Origin: Marinilabiliaceae bacterium
GTDB lineage: Bacteria; Bacteroidota; Bacteroidia; Bacteroidales; Marinilabiliaceae
Direction of reading: 5' to 3'
DNA length: 64,000 nt
Assembly: GCA_009777175.1 (NCBI GenBank)
Contig: WRMI01000006.1
Span: 1-64,000 of the forward strand
A program made the translations under genes and the position numbers. The stretch's first letter is position 1; each line of letters begins with the position of its first letter. Below, piece after piece: positions 36,558 to 46,170 of this stretch. The notes under the pieces are model-generated. The model made no database searches. It was not told the origin of the DNA and saw only the letters and a list, made by a program, of their open reading frames with translations.

Positions 36558-37799
36558 TTATTCAAACTCTGATTTTAATATTGTTAATACTTCGTTTATT
36601 GTTTCTTCTTCTAAATCTGTTCTGTTGACCAAATCTTCGGCAGTAAGGTCTAAAACTGATTTTGCTGTGTCGCAACCAATTGCTTTAAGTTCGTCGAGTA
36701 TCCATTCTTCTATTTCATCTGAAAATTCATCTAATGGCACATCTTCTTCGTCTTCTTCGTTGCCTGTTTCTCTATATACATCTAATTCGTATCCAACAAG
36801 TTGGCTTGCTAAACGAATATTAATACCGTTTTTTCCAATTGCTAAGGAAACTTCTTCGGGGCGTAGGTAAATGTGAGCTCTTTTTATGTCTTCAAATATT
36901 TTTGTAGTCGAAATTTTAGCGGGATTTAATGCTCTCTGTATATAAAGTTGCAGATTAGATGTATAATTAATTATGTCAATGTTCTCATTTCTGAGTTCTC
37001 TAACTATACCGTGAATTCGCGAGCCTTTCATACCCACGCATGCGCCAACAGGGTCGATGCGGTCGTCATAAGATTCAACTGCAACTTTTGCACGTTCGCC
37101 GGGCGCTCGGACAATCTTTTTGATAGTTATCAGACCGTCAAATATTTCGGGTACTTCCATTTCGAATAGCCTCTCAAGAAATGCTGGTGATGTTCGGGAT
37201 AACATAATCAAAGGCGTATTGTTCTTAATTTCAACGCTATGGACAACGGCTTTGAGGTTATCGCCTTTTTTGTAATAATCTGACGGTATCATTTCAGTTT
37301 TAGGGAGTATCAGTTCGTTACCTTCCTCGTCTAAAATTAACATCTCTTTTTTCCATACTTGATAAACTTCTCCAAACACAATTTGCCCTACTTTTTCTTT
37401 ATATTTTCCGTAAATTGTATCTTTTTCGAGTTCCAGTATTCGGCTTGACAAATTTTGTCTCAATGCTAAAATTGCTCTACGTCCGAAGTCTAAAAATTTT
37501 ACTTCGTCTGTAACTTCTTCGCCAACTTCATAGTCGTTGTCGATTTTTTTGGCTTCTGACAAAGAAATTTGGAAGTGTGGATTTTTCACTCTTCCGTCGG
37601 GAACGATTGTCCGATTTCGCCATATCTCAAAGTCTCCTTTGTCTGTGTTTATTATAACGTCAAAATTATCATCCGACCCGAAAAGCTTTATCAAAACTCC
37701 TCTAAACGCATCTTCGAGAACGCGAATCATTGTTACCCTGTCAATGTTCATTAGTTCTTTGAACTCCGAAAATGTATCTATTAATGTGATATGTTCCAT
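36558..37799 (-). CDS. nusA: Transcription termination/antitermination factor NusA
   Basis: 413 residues: N-terminal RNA-polymerase-binding domain, S1 ('[20 protein letters not shown]'), and two KH domains ('[18 protein letters not shown]', '[20 protein letters not shown]'), then an acidic stretch and a helical C-terminal domain ('[16 protein letters not shown]'). It binds RNA polymerase and modulates pausing and termination. Lies between rimP and infB, the conserved order. Confidence 0.98.
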   Translation of the reverse strand: MEHITLIDTFSEFKELMNIDRVTMIRVLEDAFRGVLIKLFGSDDNFDVIINTDKGDFEIWRNRTIVPDGRVKNPHFQISLSEAKKIDNDYEVGEEVTDEVKFLDFGRRAILALRQNLSSRILELEKDTIYGKYKEKVGQIVFGEVYQVWKKEMLILDEEGNELILPKTEMIPSDYYKKGDNLKAVVHSVEIKNNTPLIMLSRTSPAFLERLFEMEVPEIFDGLITIKKIVRAPGERAKVAVESYDDRIDPVGACVGMKGSRIHGIVRELRNENIDIINYTSNLQLYIQRALNPAKISTTKIFEDIKRAHIYLRPEEVSLAIGKNGINIRLASQLVGYELDVYRETGNEEDEEDVPLDEFSDEIEEWILDELKAIGCDTAKSVLDLTAEDLVNRTDLEEETINEVLTILKSEFE

Positions 37800-37819
37800 T
37801 GTAACAATAAAATATGATA

Positions 37820-38284
37820 TTAAAATTTAATTACTTCTTTTACGCTTGTAATGTCTTCATAGTCAAAACGATGCTCGTTTACTTGAATAACTTTTTTCTT
37901 ATTTCCCTCAATTTTGACATGTTTCTCTTCTTTAATCGCAAATCCCTTCTCTGTAACATCGCTTAAAATTCCGACTACATTTTTTTTACTTTTTGTTAAC
38001 ACTTTAACTTCTTTTCCACTGTGCTTTTGATACTGTTTCAACACTTTAAAGGGCTGTCCAACACCGGGCGATGACACCTCAAGCGCAAAATCTTCTTTAT
38101 CCCTATCAAATGTTTCTTCAATCAGCCTCGAAATTTTGGCACAATAATCAATACTCACTCCTACTTCGCTATCTATCAGTACAATAATATTATTAGCCTG
38201 ACGGACTTCCACTCCTACGAGGAAATATCCGTCAGCAAGTAACTTATCGTTAATAAGTTGAATTATTGCCGATTGCAAAATCAT
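37820..38284 (-). CDS. rimP: Ribosome maturation factor RimP
   Basis: 154 residues. 'GYFLVGVEVRQANNIIVLID', 'CAKISRLIEETFDRD' and 'FALEVSSPGVGQPFKVLKQY' are characteristic (the SSPG motif). It helps assemble the 30S subunit. First gene of rimP-nusA-infB; a well-formed promoter and a short leader with a hairpin precede it. Confidence 0.97.
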   Translation of the reverse strand: MILQSAIIQLINDKLLADGYFLVGVEVRQANNIIVLIDSEVGVSIDYCAKISRLIEETFDRDKEDFALEVSSPGVGQPFKVLKQYQKHSGKEVKVLTKSKKNVVGILSDVTEKGFAIKEEKHVKIEGNKKKVIQVNEHRFDYEDITSVKEVIKF

Positions 38285-38309
38285 ACTTTAAGAATTTATC
38301 AACAAAATA

Positions 38310-38325
38310 GGGGACTTATGTCCCC
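38310..38325 (-). promoter_or_regulatory. Leader hairpin before rimP
   Basis: GGGGACTTATGTCCCC forms a perfect 6-bp stem with a 4-base loop in the transcribed leader, 26 bases before the rimP ATG. It might affect translation or message stability. Confidence 0.4.
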
Positions 38326-38357
38326 ATCCAACAAAATTTCCGGTCTCAAAAGCGCGG

Positions 38358-38388
38358 CAAAAGTATAGCTTTTTTTTATATTTTCAAA
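38358..38388 (-). promoter_or_regulatory. Promoter of rimP-nusA-infB
   Basis: On the minus strand: TTTG (38388-38385), exactly 19 bases, then TACTTTTG (38365-38358). This is an exact match to the Bacteroidota sigma consensus. Confidence 0.75.
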
Positions 38389-38448
38389 AAAAATTGATTA
38401 AAATGCAAAAAAAAAGTTTTTTTTTATAAGAATTTAAATTTTAAATCC

Positions 38449-38456
38449 TATTTTTG
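38449..38456 (+). promoter_or_regulatory. -7 box of the tRNA-Arg promoter
   Basis: TATTTTTG, 24 bases before the tRNA. No good TTTG box at the usual distance upstream. Confidence 0.45.
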
Positions 38457-38479
38457 CATTTTATTTTGAACAAAAAAAT

Positions 38480-38551
38480 GGCCTTATAGTTCAAGGGATA
38501 GAACGGAAGTTTCCTAAACTTCAGATTCGCGTTCGAGTCGCGGTGAGGCTA
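38480..38551 (+). tRNA. tRNA-Arg (anticodon CCT)
   Basis: A full cloverleaf folds: acceptor GGCCTTA/TGAGGCT (with a G-T end pair), D stem GTTC/GAAC, anticodon stem GAAGT/ACTTC with loop TTCCTAA, T stem TCGCG/CGCGG with loop TTCGAGT. Anticodon CCT at 38513-38515 reads AGG. No CCA is encoded, so it must be added; the CCA-adding enzyme gene may be the one at the right edge. Confidence 0.93.
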
Positions 38552-39048
38552 CGAAACTCAAATCTATTTTTAGGCAACAGCAAGGGTCGCCGCTACAGAT
38601 GCCGTTAAACGAAACGACATATTTCCTTGTATGAATTATATAGGTTATGAACATCTTTTGTAAAAAATATTGTCCTCATAAAAAATTTTTGTTTTAAAAT
38701 TAAATTGTTATTTTTGCATTTTATTTTGATAAAAGATATCCTGAAAATTAGTGATTAGTGGTTAGTGGTTAGCGGTTAGCGGAAAATAAACAATACTAAG
38801 TGAAGAAAAATAAACAATATATTACGGTTTGCAATTTTCTGCACTTACATCCCGTTAGGGATGTATCGCTCGGTAGAATAAATATAAACCATACAATTCT
38901 GCATTCCGTTAAGGATGCATCCCTAACGGGATGCGGGGGAATCACGTTGTTCTCATTTTCTACCAAGCCTTGCATTCCAAACGGAATACCATTAACCGTT
39001 ATAACTTAAATACAATAATTAATGTAATTAGTGGCTAAAAACAAATAT
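38552..39048. other. Spacer with palindromes and a second promoter-like box
   Basis: Contains TATTTTTG (38709-38716), a TTAGTGG array (38751-38782) and palindromic CATCCCGTTAGGGATG elements (38848-38863 and 38901-38934). No gene. Confidence 0.6.
38848..38934. repeat. Two palindromic 'catcccgttagggatg' elements
   Basis: 38848-38863 is a palindrome; 38901-38934 is a larger imperfect one (GCATTCCGTTAAGGATGC against GCATCCCTAACGGGATGC). A third partial element near 38970 reads GCATTCCAAACGGAATAC. These are dispersed-repeat-type sequences. Confidence 0.75.
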
Positions 39049-41172
39049 ATGAAAGAAATTTTTAAAAAATATTCTAAAGTAGGTTATAGGGTTATTCTTT
39101 TTTTGTTAGCGGCGGGTACGGTTTTGTATGTACTTCCCAGACAAGGAAAGTTCCGATACGAATATTCGCAAGGTAAACTTTGGAGACACGAAACTTTAAT
39201 GGCACCCTTCGATTTTCCTGTTTACAAAAGTCAATCAGAACTTAAAATTGAAAAAGATTTAATTTTACAAAACCTTAAGCCCTATTTTATTGATGACGAA
39301 ACCATTGGTCAAAAAGCAGTAGAAAATTTTATCACTGATTTTAATTTAAATATTGATAAAATGTCCGAACAATTTCCATTTATTGAAAATTTTATTCGGA
39401 GTAAAAATAAAATGCAGATTAGCATTATTGAAAATAAGTGCGTGGAACTGCTTCAAAACATTTACCAACAAGGATTAATAGAAATACCCGACGAAATACC
39501 TGATATTAACTCTTTTGAAGTGATAATGGTAGTAAAAAATAATTTTGCTATGCCTTATGAAGCCGAAAATTTGTTTAATTATCAAACCGCTTATAAATCA
39601 ATTACATCGGCTCTAATTGATTACATTACTAATATTTTAAAAATCAAACAAGATGATGCCGAAGGATTTATCAGCCAACTACATCTTAATAAGTATCTGA
39701 AAGTAAACCTTTTATATAACGAAGAGCGCACTGAAAGTGAAAAACAGAATATTTTAAAAAATATAAGTTTAACATCGGGCTTAATAATTGCAGGTCAGCG
39801 CATTATTGATACGGGTGAAATAATTAATGAAGATACGGGTAAAATATTAGATTCTTTAAAAATGGAGTATGAATCGCGACTTGGTAAGGGTAGAGGAGCC
39901 GTTTATATCCTTTTGGGACAAACGGCATTGATTGTTGTTTTGTTTGTACTCACTTTTTTCTTTATCTACGTTTTCCGAAAAAAAGTTTACGATAGTTTTG
40001 CGTCTGTTTGTTTCTTGATGCTTGTTACAGTTTTGATGGTTATTTTGGCGTGGTTTGTGCAAACATTTGAAAAAATGTCCCTTTATATCATTCCATTTGC
40101 AATACTTCCGTTAATTGTGCGCATTTTTTTGGACTCTCGCCTCGCTTTCTTTTTTCACGTTGTTATTATGCTTATGTGCGCACTATTTTCAAGCAATAGT
40201 TTTGAGTTTATCGTCCTTCAAATACCCATCGGAATAGTCGCAATTGTGAGCCTATACAGGATGGTAAGGCGCTCACAACTCCTTAAATCTGCATTCCTTA
40301 TAATCCTCACTTATTCGTTGATATACACAGGATTAGCTTTGTGGCAAGAAGGAGATATTACACGAATCAACCTCAAAATGTATGGTCATTTTGCTATAAA
40401 TGGCAGTTTTATGCTTTTAGTATATCCTTTGATATATATTTTTGAAAGAACTTTCGGATTCCTTTCAGATGTAACATTAGTAGAGTTGTCCGACACTAAT
40501 CATCCGCTTTTGCGAAAATTAGCCGAAAATTCTCCCGGAACGTTCCAACACTCTATTCAAGTAGCAAATTTAGCGCAGGAAGCAGTATATAAAATCGGTG
40601 CAAATCCGCTACTCGTTAGAGCAGGAGCAATGTATCACGACATCGGCAAAATGGATACTCCAATGTTTTTTACTGAAAATCAGGCTGGTGGCATCAACCC
40701 GCATAAAGAGATTTCTTTTGAAGAAAGTTCTAAAGCAATTATTTATCACGTTGAAAGTGGTGCCAAAATGGCGAATAAATCTAATATTCCAACACAAATT
40801 ATTGATTTTATAAAAACACACCACGGAACCACTAAAACCAAATTCTTTTATAACTCTTATATCAACAAATTTAATTGCGAACCAAAGGATATCAGTGCTT
40901 TTACATATCCCGGTCCTTCCCCATTTACAAAAGAAACAGCCGTTTTGATGATGGCAGACTCAGTCGAAGCAGCGTCAAGAAGCATTAAAGTATATACAAA
41001 CGAAGAAATTGATAATTTAGTAGAAAGAATAATAAACGACCAAATTGCTGATAACCAATTTATTAACTCCCCAATTACTTTTAAAGATATTGCTATTATT
41101 AAAGATACTTTTAAAAGTAAACTCAAAAACATTTATCATACACGAATTGAGTATCCGACTATAAAGAAATAA
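39049..41172 (+). CDS. 7TM-HD phosphohydrolase (PgpH-like, putative cyclic di-AMP phosphodiesterase)
   Basis: ATG at 39049 chosen; a GTG at 39031 would add six residues. About 707 residues: one N-terminal membrane segment, a periplasmic 7TMR-HDED-type domain (to about 280), about seven membrane segments, then an HD domain with 'GTFQHSIQVANLAQEA', 'RAGAMYHDIGKMDTP', 'NPHKEIS' and 'IKTHHGTTKTKFFY'. Homologues degrade cyclic di-AMP; that activity is inferred. It stands alone on the plus strand after the tRNA spacer. Confidence 0.93.
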   Translation: MKEIFKKYSKVGYRVILFLLAAGTVLYVLPRQGKFRYEYSQGKLWRHETLMAPFDFPVYKSQSELKIEKDLILQNLKPYFIDDETIGQKAVENFITDFNLNIDKMSEQFPFIENFIRSKNKMQISIIENKCVELLQNIYQQGLIEIPDEIPDINSFEVIMVVKNNFAMPYEAENLFNYQTAYKSITSALIDYITNILKIKQDDAEGFISQLHLNKYLKVNLLYNEERTESEKQNILKNISLTSGLIIAGQRIIDTGEIINEDTGKILDSLKMEYESRLGKGRGAVYILLGQTALIVVLFVLTFFFIYVFRKKVYDSFASVCFLMLVTVLMVILAWFVQTFEKMSLYIIPFAILPLIVRIFLDSRLAFFFHVVIMLMCALFSSNSFEFIVLQIPIGIVAIVSLYRMVRRSQLLKSAFLIILTYSLIYTGLALWQEGDITRINLKMYGHFAINGSFMLLVYPLIYIFERTFGFLSDVTLVELSDTNHPLLRKLAENSPGTFQHSIQVANLAQEAVYKIGANPLLVRAGAMYHDIGKMDTPMFFTENQAGGINPHKEISFEESSKAIIYHVESGAKMANKSNIPTQIIDFIKTHHGTTKTKFFYNSYINKFNCEPKDISAFTYPGPSPFTKETAVLMMADSVEAASRSIKVYTNEEIDNLVERIINDQIADNQFINSPITFKDIAIIKDTFKSKLKNIYHTRIEYPTIKK

Positions 41173-41525
41173 GAGAGCATTTAGTTGTCAGTGAATAAGT
41201 AAATAAGTAAATGAGATACAACTTTATTTTTATTTTGTTTAATAAATTATTTACACTCAACAAACGCAAAACCAACAAATTTATTGCAAACCAGAAAAGA
41301 GATTCGCGGATTTTGCGGTTTTTTGCGGATTTTTTCTCTCATTAACTCATTTTTCTACCAAGCGATGCATTCATTTCAATAAATTCAATGCTCTTATTCA
41401 CTCATTCACCCATTCACTCATTTTGCTACTAAGGTTGTTTTGTAAGAAAAATAAGGTGAAAATAAGGTTATAAACTATAAATTATATAAATTATAAACTG
41501 TAAACTAATCACTAACCACTAACCA
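41173..41525. other. Spacer of low-complexity and dispersed repeats
   Basis: Contains 'gtgaataagtaaataagtaa' near 41190, 'cactcattcacccattcact' near 41399 and a CACTAACC array (41506-41529). No gene. Confidence 0.5.
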
Positions 41526-43109
41526 CTACTCTATCACCCATCGTTTTAAACCTTTTTCTTTTTTTGAAAATTCTACTCCAATTTTTACAAGTTTTCGATG
41601 GTCGGCGGTGTAGGGAATGGCATAATCATTGCTATTGATTTGTTTTAGAGCATCTTCGGCGGTTGCTTTGTCGTCCATTTTGAACTCAAATACGAAAATA
41701 TAGTCGGCAGTTTTTACTACGGCATCAGTACGTCCTTTGTTGTTTTTGACTTCTGTTCGAATAAATTGACCCATTAAAGTAAAAAGTTGCCAAAAAACAA
41801 ATTGATAAAACTTTTCTATTTGCAGTTTTTGGGGAATGGCATCATATTCAATTGTGGCAAAATATGCCTTCAACATTATCATTGTATTTTCAATATCACC
41901 GACACGCAACAATTTTATAAATCCATTTGCGGAAAATTTTGAGGAAGAAGTACCAAAAGAAGGAGTGAATTGCTGTAAAAGTTGGTTGAGAAAACCATAT
42001 TTAACTTCTTCGTTTGGGAAACCGAGGGTATATTCGTCTAATTCGGGGTCATATTCTTTAATTGTCAAGTATCCACTTTGGTAAAGTAAAGGAGTATAAT
42101 CTTCATTTTCGGCACGATAATCCATTAGTGAAGTTGCTAAAATTGTAATGTTATTTTCAAGAATTGGTATCTCAAACCCTGTGTTTGCAAGGTGTTTTAC
42201 CAAGAAAGTAGGTGTCCCTGTTTCAAACCAATAATATGCAAAATCTAAATGTCCAAAAGTTTTTATTATGCTAAATGGGTTATAAATGTCTACGCTTTCT
42301 TTTGCGAAATGGTAGCCGTCATAAAATTTTTTGAGTTTTGCAAATGCTTCGTCGTAAGTCAGATGATTTTCCTCTGCCAATGCCTGAATTTCAGGTTGAA
42401 AGTTTTGTAATAGTTCTGTTTCTGAAATACCGCATACTTCTGCATATTGTTTATTTAGACTTATATCTGTAAGATGATTTAAATCACTAAAAACGCTCAC
42501 TTGTGAGAATTTTGTAACACCTGTAAGAAAAACAAATTTCAGGTTAGCATCTTCGGCTTTCAAAACGCCGTAAAAACCTTTCAACATTGTACGTATATCT
42601 TTATTCAAATCAGGTTTGTCCATTGTATTAATTAACATTTTGTCATACTCATCGATGAGTACGACAACCCCCAGACCTGTTTTCTTTTTTGCTTGTGCAA
42701 TAACATTGGCAAATCTGACAGATAATGATTCAGAAATAGAAGATACTCCGTATTGTTGTTCTTGTTTTTGTAAAAAATCATCAATTACTATTTCAAGTGA
42801 ACGGACATCGCTGTAACTTTCTTTATTAAAATCCAAATAAAGAACAGGAAATTTTATCCATTCCGTTTCTAATTCGGCGATTTTCAATCCCTCAAATAGT
42901 TGTTTTTTGCCTTCAAAATAGGCTTTGAGGGTGGAAAGGAATAAACTTTTTCCAAATCTACGCGGACGACCAAGAAAATAAGGCTTGCCGTGTTGCAGTA
43001 ATTTATAAATAAACAACGTTTTATCAACGTACAAACAATTATCTGTTCGCAAATATTCAAAATCCTGTATGCCAATGGGCAATTTTCGTGTTGTATTCGT
43101 AAATTTCAT
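41526..43109 (-). CDS. AAA-like ATPase with C-terminal PD-(D/E)XK nuclease-like domain (DUF1703)
   Basis: 527 residues. N-terminal ATPase-like domain starts 'LPIGIQDFEYLRTDNCLYVD'; P-loop-like 'GRPRRFGKSLFLSTL'; Walker B 'GVVVLIDEYDKML'. C-terminal nuclease-like domain with 'GRTDAVVKTADYIFVFEFKM' (D...ExK). This family is very common and multi-copy in Bacteroidota; its function is unproven. Confidence 0.95.
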   Translation of the reverse strand: MKFTNTTRKLPIGIQDFEYLRTDNCLYVDKTLFIYKLLQHGKPYFLGRPRRFGKSLFLSTLKAYFEGKKQLFEGLKIAELETEWIKFPVLYLDFNKESYSDVRSLEIVIDDFLQKQEQQYGVSSISESLSVRFANVIAQAKKKTGLGVVVLIDEYDKMLINTMDKPDLNKDIRTMLKGFYGVLKAEDANLKFVFLTGVTKFSQVSVFSDLNHLTDISLNKQYAEVCGISETELLQNFQPEIQALAEENHLTYDEAFAKLKKFYDGYHFAKESVDIYNPFSIIKTFGHLDFAYYWFETGTPTFLVKHLANTGFEIPILENNITILATSLMDYRAENEDYTPLLYQSGYLTIKEYDPELDEYTLGFPNEEVKYGFLNQLLQQFTPSFGTSSSKFSANGFIKLLRVGDIENTMIMLKAYFATIEYDAIPQKLQIEKFYQFVFWQLFTLMGQFIRTEVKNNKGRTDAVVKTADYIFVFEFKMDDKATAEDALKQINSNDYAIPYTADHRKLVKIGVEFSKKEKGLKRWVIE

Positions 43110-43122
43110 AAACTATAATTAT

Positions 43123-43392
43123 TTACAAATATTTAGAATCTTCAAGTAGATGTATATTACGATAATCTCCCTTATGCTCTTCTACTAATAAATCTTTTTC
43201 TTTGAGTATTTTATAACAATACTCTTGAATTTCTTTTTGCACAAATGTATCTCCTCGATAAAACAACACAACTAATAATTGTTGTAAATCAAGACCGATT
43301 ATTGATTGTATTTCATGATTGTATGCGGAAATAAAATCAATTTTAATTTTATCTATATCTTTTAGATATTTTTCAAATTCCTCATCATCCAT
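43123..43392 (-). CDS. Small hypothetical protein
   Basis: 89 residues, acidic and mostly helical ('MDDEEFEKYLKDIDKIKID'; 'LLVVLFYRGDTFVQKEI'). No family recognised. The second half could be a small winged-helix ('QEYCYKILKEKDLLVEEH'). It lies 13 bases before the DUF1703 gene on the same strand. Confidence 0.5.
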   Translation of the reverse strand: MDDEEFEKYLKDIDKIKIDFISAYNHEIQSIIGLDLQQLLVVLFYRGDTFVQKEIQEYCYKILKEKDLLVEEHKGDYRNIHLLEDSKYL

Positions 43393-43469
43393 TTCTCTAT
43401 AAATAAATTATTTATTATTCTAAAAACGCAAAGTCTTTAAATTTATTGCAAAAATATCAAAAAAAATTA

Positions 43470-43498
43470 TTGAAAATATAAATTTTCATCTATCTTTG
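43470..43498 (+). promoter_or_regulatory. Promoter-like sequence with no gene on its strand
   Basis: TTG (43470-43472), 18 bases, TATCTTTG (43491-43498) on the plus strand. The next genes to the right are on the minus strand, so it would give antisense RNA or is left over from a lost gene. Confidence 0.35.
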
Positions 43499-43511
43499 CA
43501 GTTATTTAAAT

Positions 43512-43913
43512 TTAGGGAATGAGTAAATAAGTAAATGTGATAAGCCTGTGAATTCCCAAAAGCCACCATAAACATAATAAAATAGTTCGTGATTTTTTGA
43601 TGTTTTTTAGCTCACGTTTGTTATGAATAAGAGGGCTATCATCGGGATCATCTATGTTATCTTGTAGTATTCTGTAAATATCCCTACTACCAGCACCAGA
43701 CGAAAATAATTTATTTGCAACAAAATTAATATCTTTTTCGTGAAAACAAATTCGGTAGCTTTCTAAATGATATTTAACATTTTCTAATTGTTCAACAATG
43801 TCATCATCAAATTGCGATTCACAATATTCACATTTTACTTGTTTGTATTTTGAATCAATATTTACTTTTATCTCTTTCTTACATTTTTGGCATATAAAAT
43901 CTTTTTCTTGCAT
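43512..43913 (-). CDS. Zinc-ribbon protein with C-terminal membrane segment
   Basis: 133 residues. Two Cys pairs ('CQKCKKE' and 'CEYCES') form a zinc ribbon. The C-terminal end has one hydrophobic stretch ('ILLCLWWLLGIHRLITFTYL'). The frame continues upstream without a stop into what looks like the end of the broken nuclease gene. Function unknown. Confidence 0.55.
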   Translation of the reverse strand: MQEKDFICQKCKKEIKVNIDSKYKQVKCEYCESQFDDDIVEQLENVKYHLESYRICFHEKDINFVANKLFSSGAGSRDIYRILQDNIDDPDDSPLIHNKRELKNIKKSRTILLCLWWLLGIHRLITFTYLLIP

Positions 43914-43924
43914 GGTGAATTTAT

Positions 43925-44727
43925 TTTTCTTTATATTCTGAAAGTTCTTGTAAAATGGGTTTTAACGTTTCGATTATGCCGTTTTTGTCAGCAACATCGA
44001 AAATAAATGTTTTTTCATTTCGGTAATAATAATAACCATTTTCATAACAAACTGATGTGAATGAAATGTTATTTGTTGATTTCTTCGTTGGAAAGGTTTT
44101 CTTGGATTTCTATTGCTCGTTGCATAATATATTGATTTGAAATTAAACATCTTAAAAATTCTCTGTATTGCCAAATTATACCAAATTGATTATTAAACTT
44201 TCGAGCCAATCAACAATGTCTTGTGCGTCAAAGTCAATTGTCTTATTAAGTATTTCTTTGCAGGTATCGGTGTCTTCTGATTTTTGCCATTTTTTAGAAA
44301 GCGGCATATACACAACTTTATCAACCTCGTAACCCTCGCTAACTATTGCATTGTAATAATCATTGAGTTGATTTGGCTGATTCGGAGCATTATTCAGTTT
44401 GTTTTCAATGATTACGGCGTGTTTTTTGTTGCCGTCAAGCCACGAAACCAAAATGTCTATCCGCCTTCCGTTTGCATTTCGTTCTGTTTCTATTTTCAAG
44501 TTTATCTCTTTGCTATAAACGACGTAAACACCTATTTTCCTCAAAAAAGATTCTATAAGTAACGACCCATGTCCGTGATTTTCATCGGGGTTCAACAGTC
44601 CTGCGAGCATTTCGCTCTGTGCGACCTATTTGCCATGAACTTGTTTATAAAGCATTTCGAGTAACGAAAAAGGCTTTTTCAAAGTTGCTGCTTCAATGTT
44701 TTCTAATTTTTCTAATAAATTTTTCAT
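43925..44727 (-). pseudogene. PD-(D/E)XK nuclease-like protein, broken by a stop and frameshifts
   Basis: The natural start is the ATG at 44727 ('MKNLLEKLENIEAATLKKPF'), but an in-frame TAG at 44626-44628 follows codon 33. The frame resumes ('LAGLLNPDENHGHGSLLIES', 'NGRRIDILVSWLDGNKKHAV' with 'IIENKLN', the D...ExK site) and ends at 44176. Further pieces continue in other frames: 'IIWQYREFLRCLISNQYIMQ' and 'ENLSNEEINK', then 'YYYYRNEKTFIFDVADKNG'. Several mutations therefore separate parts of one gene. Confidence 0.75.
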
Positions 44728-44757
44728 ATAATGTTAATTTTCACTAAAGGTTTATTT

Positions 44758-45720
44758 TCATATCAAACCGTTTTGTTTCAAAATTTTAAGAATTTTTTCC
44801 TTGGATAGGCTAGTCAGGTCGGCTATTATCTCTATTGAGTGTCCTTTCTTGTAGCCTCTGATAACAGATTTCTCCAAGCCAATTGCTTCGCCTTTTTCTA
44901 AACCAATTGCTTCGCCTTTTTCTAAACCTTTGGCAAGTCCTTCGGCAAGTCCTTTTGCTTCGCCTTTTGCCTCGCCTTTAATTTCTCCGTCTGAATATGC
45001 TGTTTCCATCTCGCTCTCGCGTATACGCTCTTGCCTTACATCACCCTTATAGATTATTTTTTCCTCTTCTGAAAGATTATCATAGTCTAATATTTTTCGC
45101 GCTTTATCAAGACCCTGCGCTGTGAATTCATCTCGTATTTTATTGTTTTTCAAATAGTAAATCCATTGGTCAAGGGTATCTACCGCTACATCTTTGAAAC
45201 CTCTAATCTTTATAATATAATATTCGGGATAAAGTTCACCCGGTATCTCTTTTGTGTAAAGAGACTGTTGCTTAGCACTTAATTTCAACTCATTATGTGT
45301 ATGAAGACCCGTAAAGTTTGTAAAACCATGAAATACATAGTCATCGCCTTCGCCAAGTTCAAAATAAACTATGTTAATTGAATATGCTTTACGTATTTTT
45401 GAATATTTGTCGCCTTCGTTCATATATTCAGCAATACTTTTGCTTACGCCATAAAGCATACGCTGAAAATAGTCGTCCTGACTATCAAATTGCAGTTCGA
45501 TGATTATAAGTTCGCCGTCGTCCGCAATAACCAATGCATCCGCCCTGCCAAATTTGTCTTTCTTTGATGTTTTGTTAAATTCACTTTCGGTGATATTTTT
45601 GATTTTGATTTTGCGCCGTAACAATTCGCTTAAAAAACCTTCTAAAATTTCATAGTTGGCTTTTTGTATAAGCACACGTTTCATCGCCCAATCAAAAGAT
45701 ACCATGCTACGTTCTTTCAT
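44758..45720 (-). CDS. Rpn family nuclease / PD-(D/E)XK transposase-like protein
   Basis: 320 residues. 'FDWAMKRVLIQKANYEILEG' start; nuclease core 'GRADALVIADDGELIIIELQ' (D...ExQ) with 'RMLYGVSKSIAEYM'. Near the C-terminus are tandem 'GEAKGEAKG' and 'GLEKGEAIG' units, then a helical end 'ADLTSLSKEKILKILKQNG'. Rpn proteins promote RecA-independent recombination in E. coli; in Bacteroidota they are multi-copy. The repeat tail often varies in length. Confidence 0.93.
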   Translation of the reverse strand: MKERSMVSFDWAMKRVLIQKANYEILEGFLSELLRRKIKIKNITESEFNKTSKKDKFGRADALVIADDGELIIIELQFDSQDDYFQRMLYGVSKSIAEYMNEGDKYSKIRKAYSINIVYFELGEGDDYVFHGFTNFTGLHTHNELKLSAKQQSLYTKEIPGELYPEYYIIKIRGFKDVAVDTLDQWIYYLKNNKIRDEFTAQGLDKARKILDYDNLSEEEKIIYKGDVRQERIRESEMETAYSDGEIKGEAKGEAKGLAEGLAKGLEKGEAIGLEKGEAIGLEKSVIRGYKKGHSIEIIADLTSLSKEKILKILKQNGLI

Positions 45721-45869
45721 CTCGTTCTAAATTTTAAATATACAAATAATTTTGAGTAACTACTGCAAAAATCGGGTTTAAATCAGTGCGCAAATATAAT
45801 GTTTTTTTTAATAATTAGTTGCAAAAAAAATAAAAATAAAAAAAACAAAATTTTTTTCATTATACACGC

Positions 45870-45899
45870 TTGGCATTTAGAAAATTTTATCTACTTTTG
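45870..45899 (+). promoter_or_regulatory. Promoter of the PIN toxin-antitoxin pair
   Basis: TTGG (45870-45873), 18 bases, TACTTTTG (45892-45899), which fits the Bacteroidota consensus; 28 bases before the antitoxin ATG. Confidence 0.65.
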
Positions 45900-45927
45900 C
45901 AAATTATTAAATTTTAATTTGTAATCT

Positions 45928-46170
45928 ATGCAAGCGTATAAATTTGACACTAAAGTATCTGAAAACGGAGCTATTTTTCTTCCTTATCTCATCCCTAATT
46001 TGTATGGCAGGGAAGTTGAACTTTTCATTATACATAAAGAAGAAAAGTCGAAGGCAACAAAGGAAACTAGCGCAAAAAATTTTGTTTCCCGATGGGCAGG
46101 TTTTCTTAAGGGTATGAACATTGATACTGAAGATGCCAAGTACAATTATTTATCCGAAAAGTACAAATGA
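45928..46170 (+). CDS. Putative antitoxin of the PIN toxin
   Basis: 80 residues. The start 'MQAYKFDTKVSENGAIFLPY' reads like the first strands of an AbrB/VapB-type domain; the second half is charged and helical ('WAGFLKGMNIDTEDAKYNYL'), as in the toxin-binding tails of VapB-like antitoxins. Its stop overlaps the start of the PIN gene by four bases. Confidence 0.75.
   Translation: MQAYKFDTKVSENGAIFLPYLIPNLYGREVELFIIHKEEKSKATKETSAKNFVSRWAGFLKGMNIDTEDAKYNYLSEKYK

Noticed and set aside
38901..38934. Rho-independent terminator after the tRNA
   Set aside because: No T run follows and similar palindromes occur in tandem there, so a dispersed repeat is the better reading.
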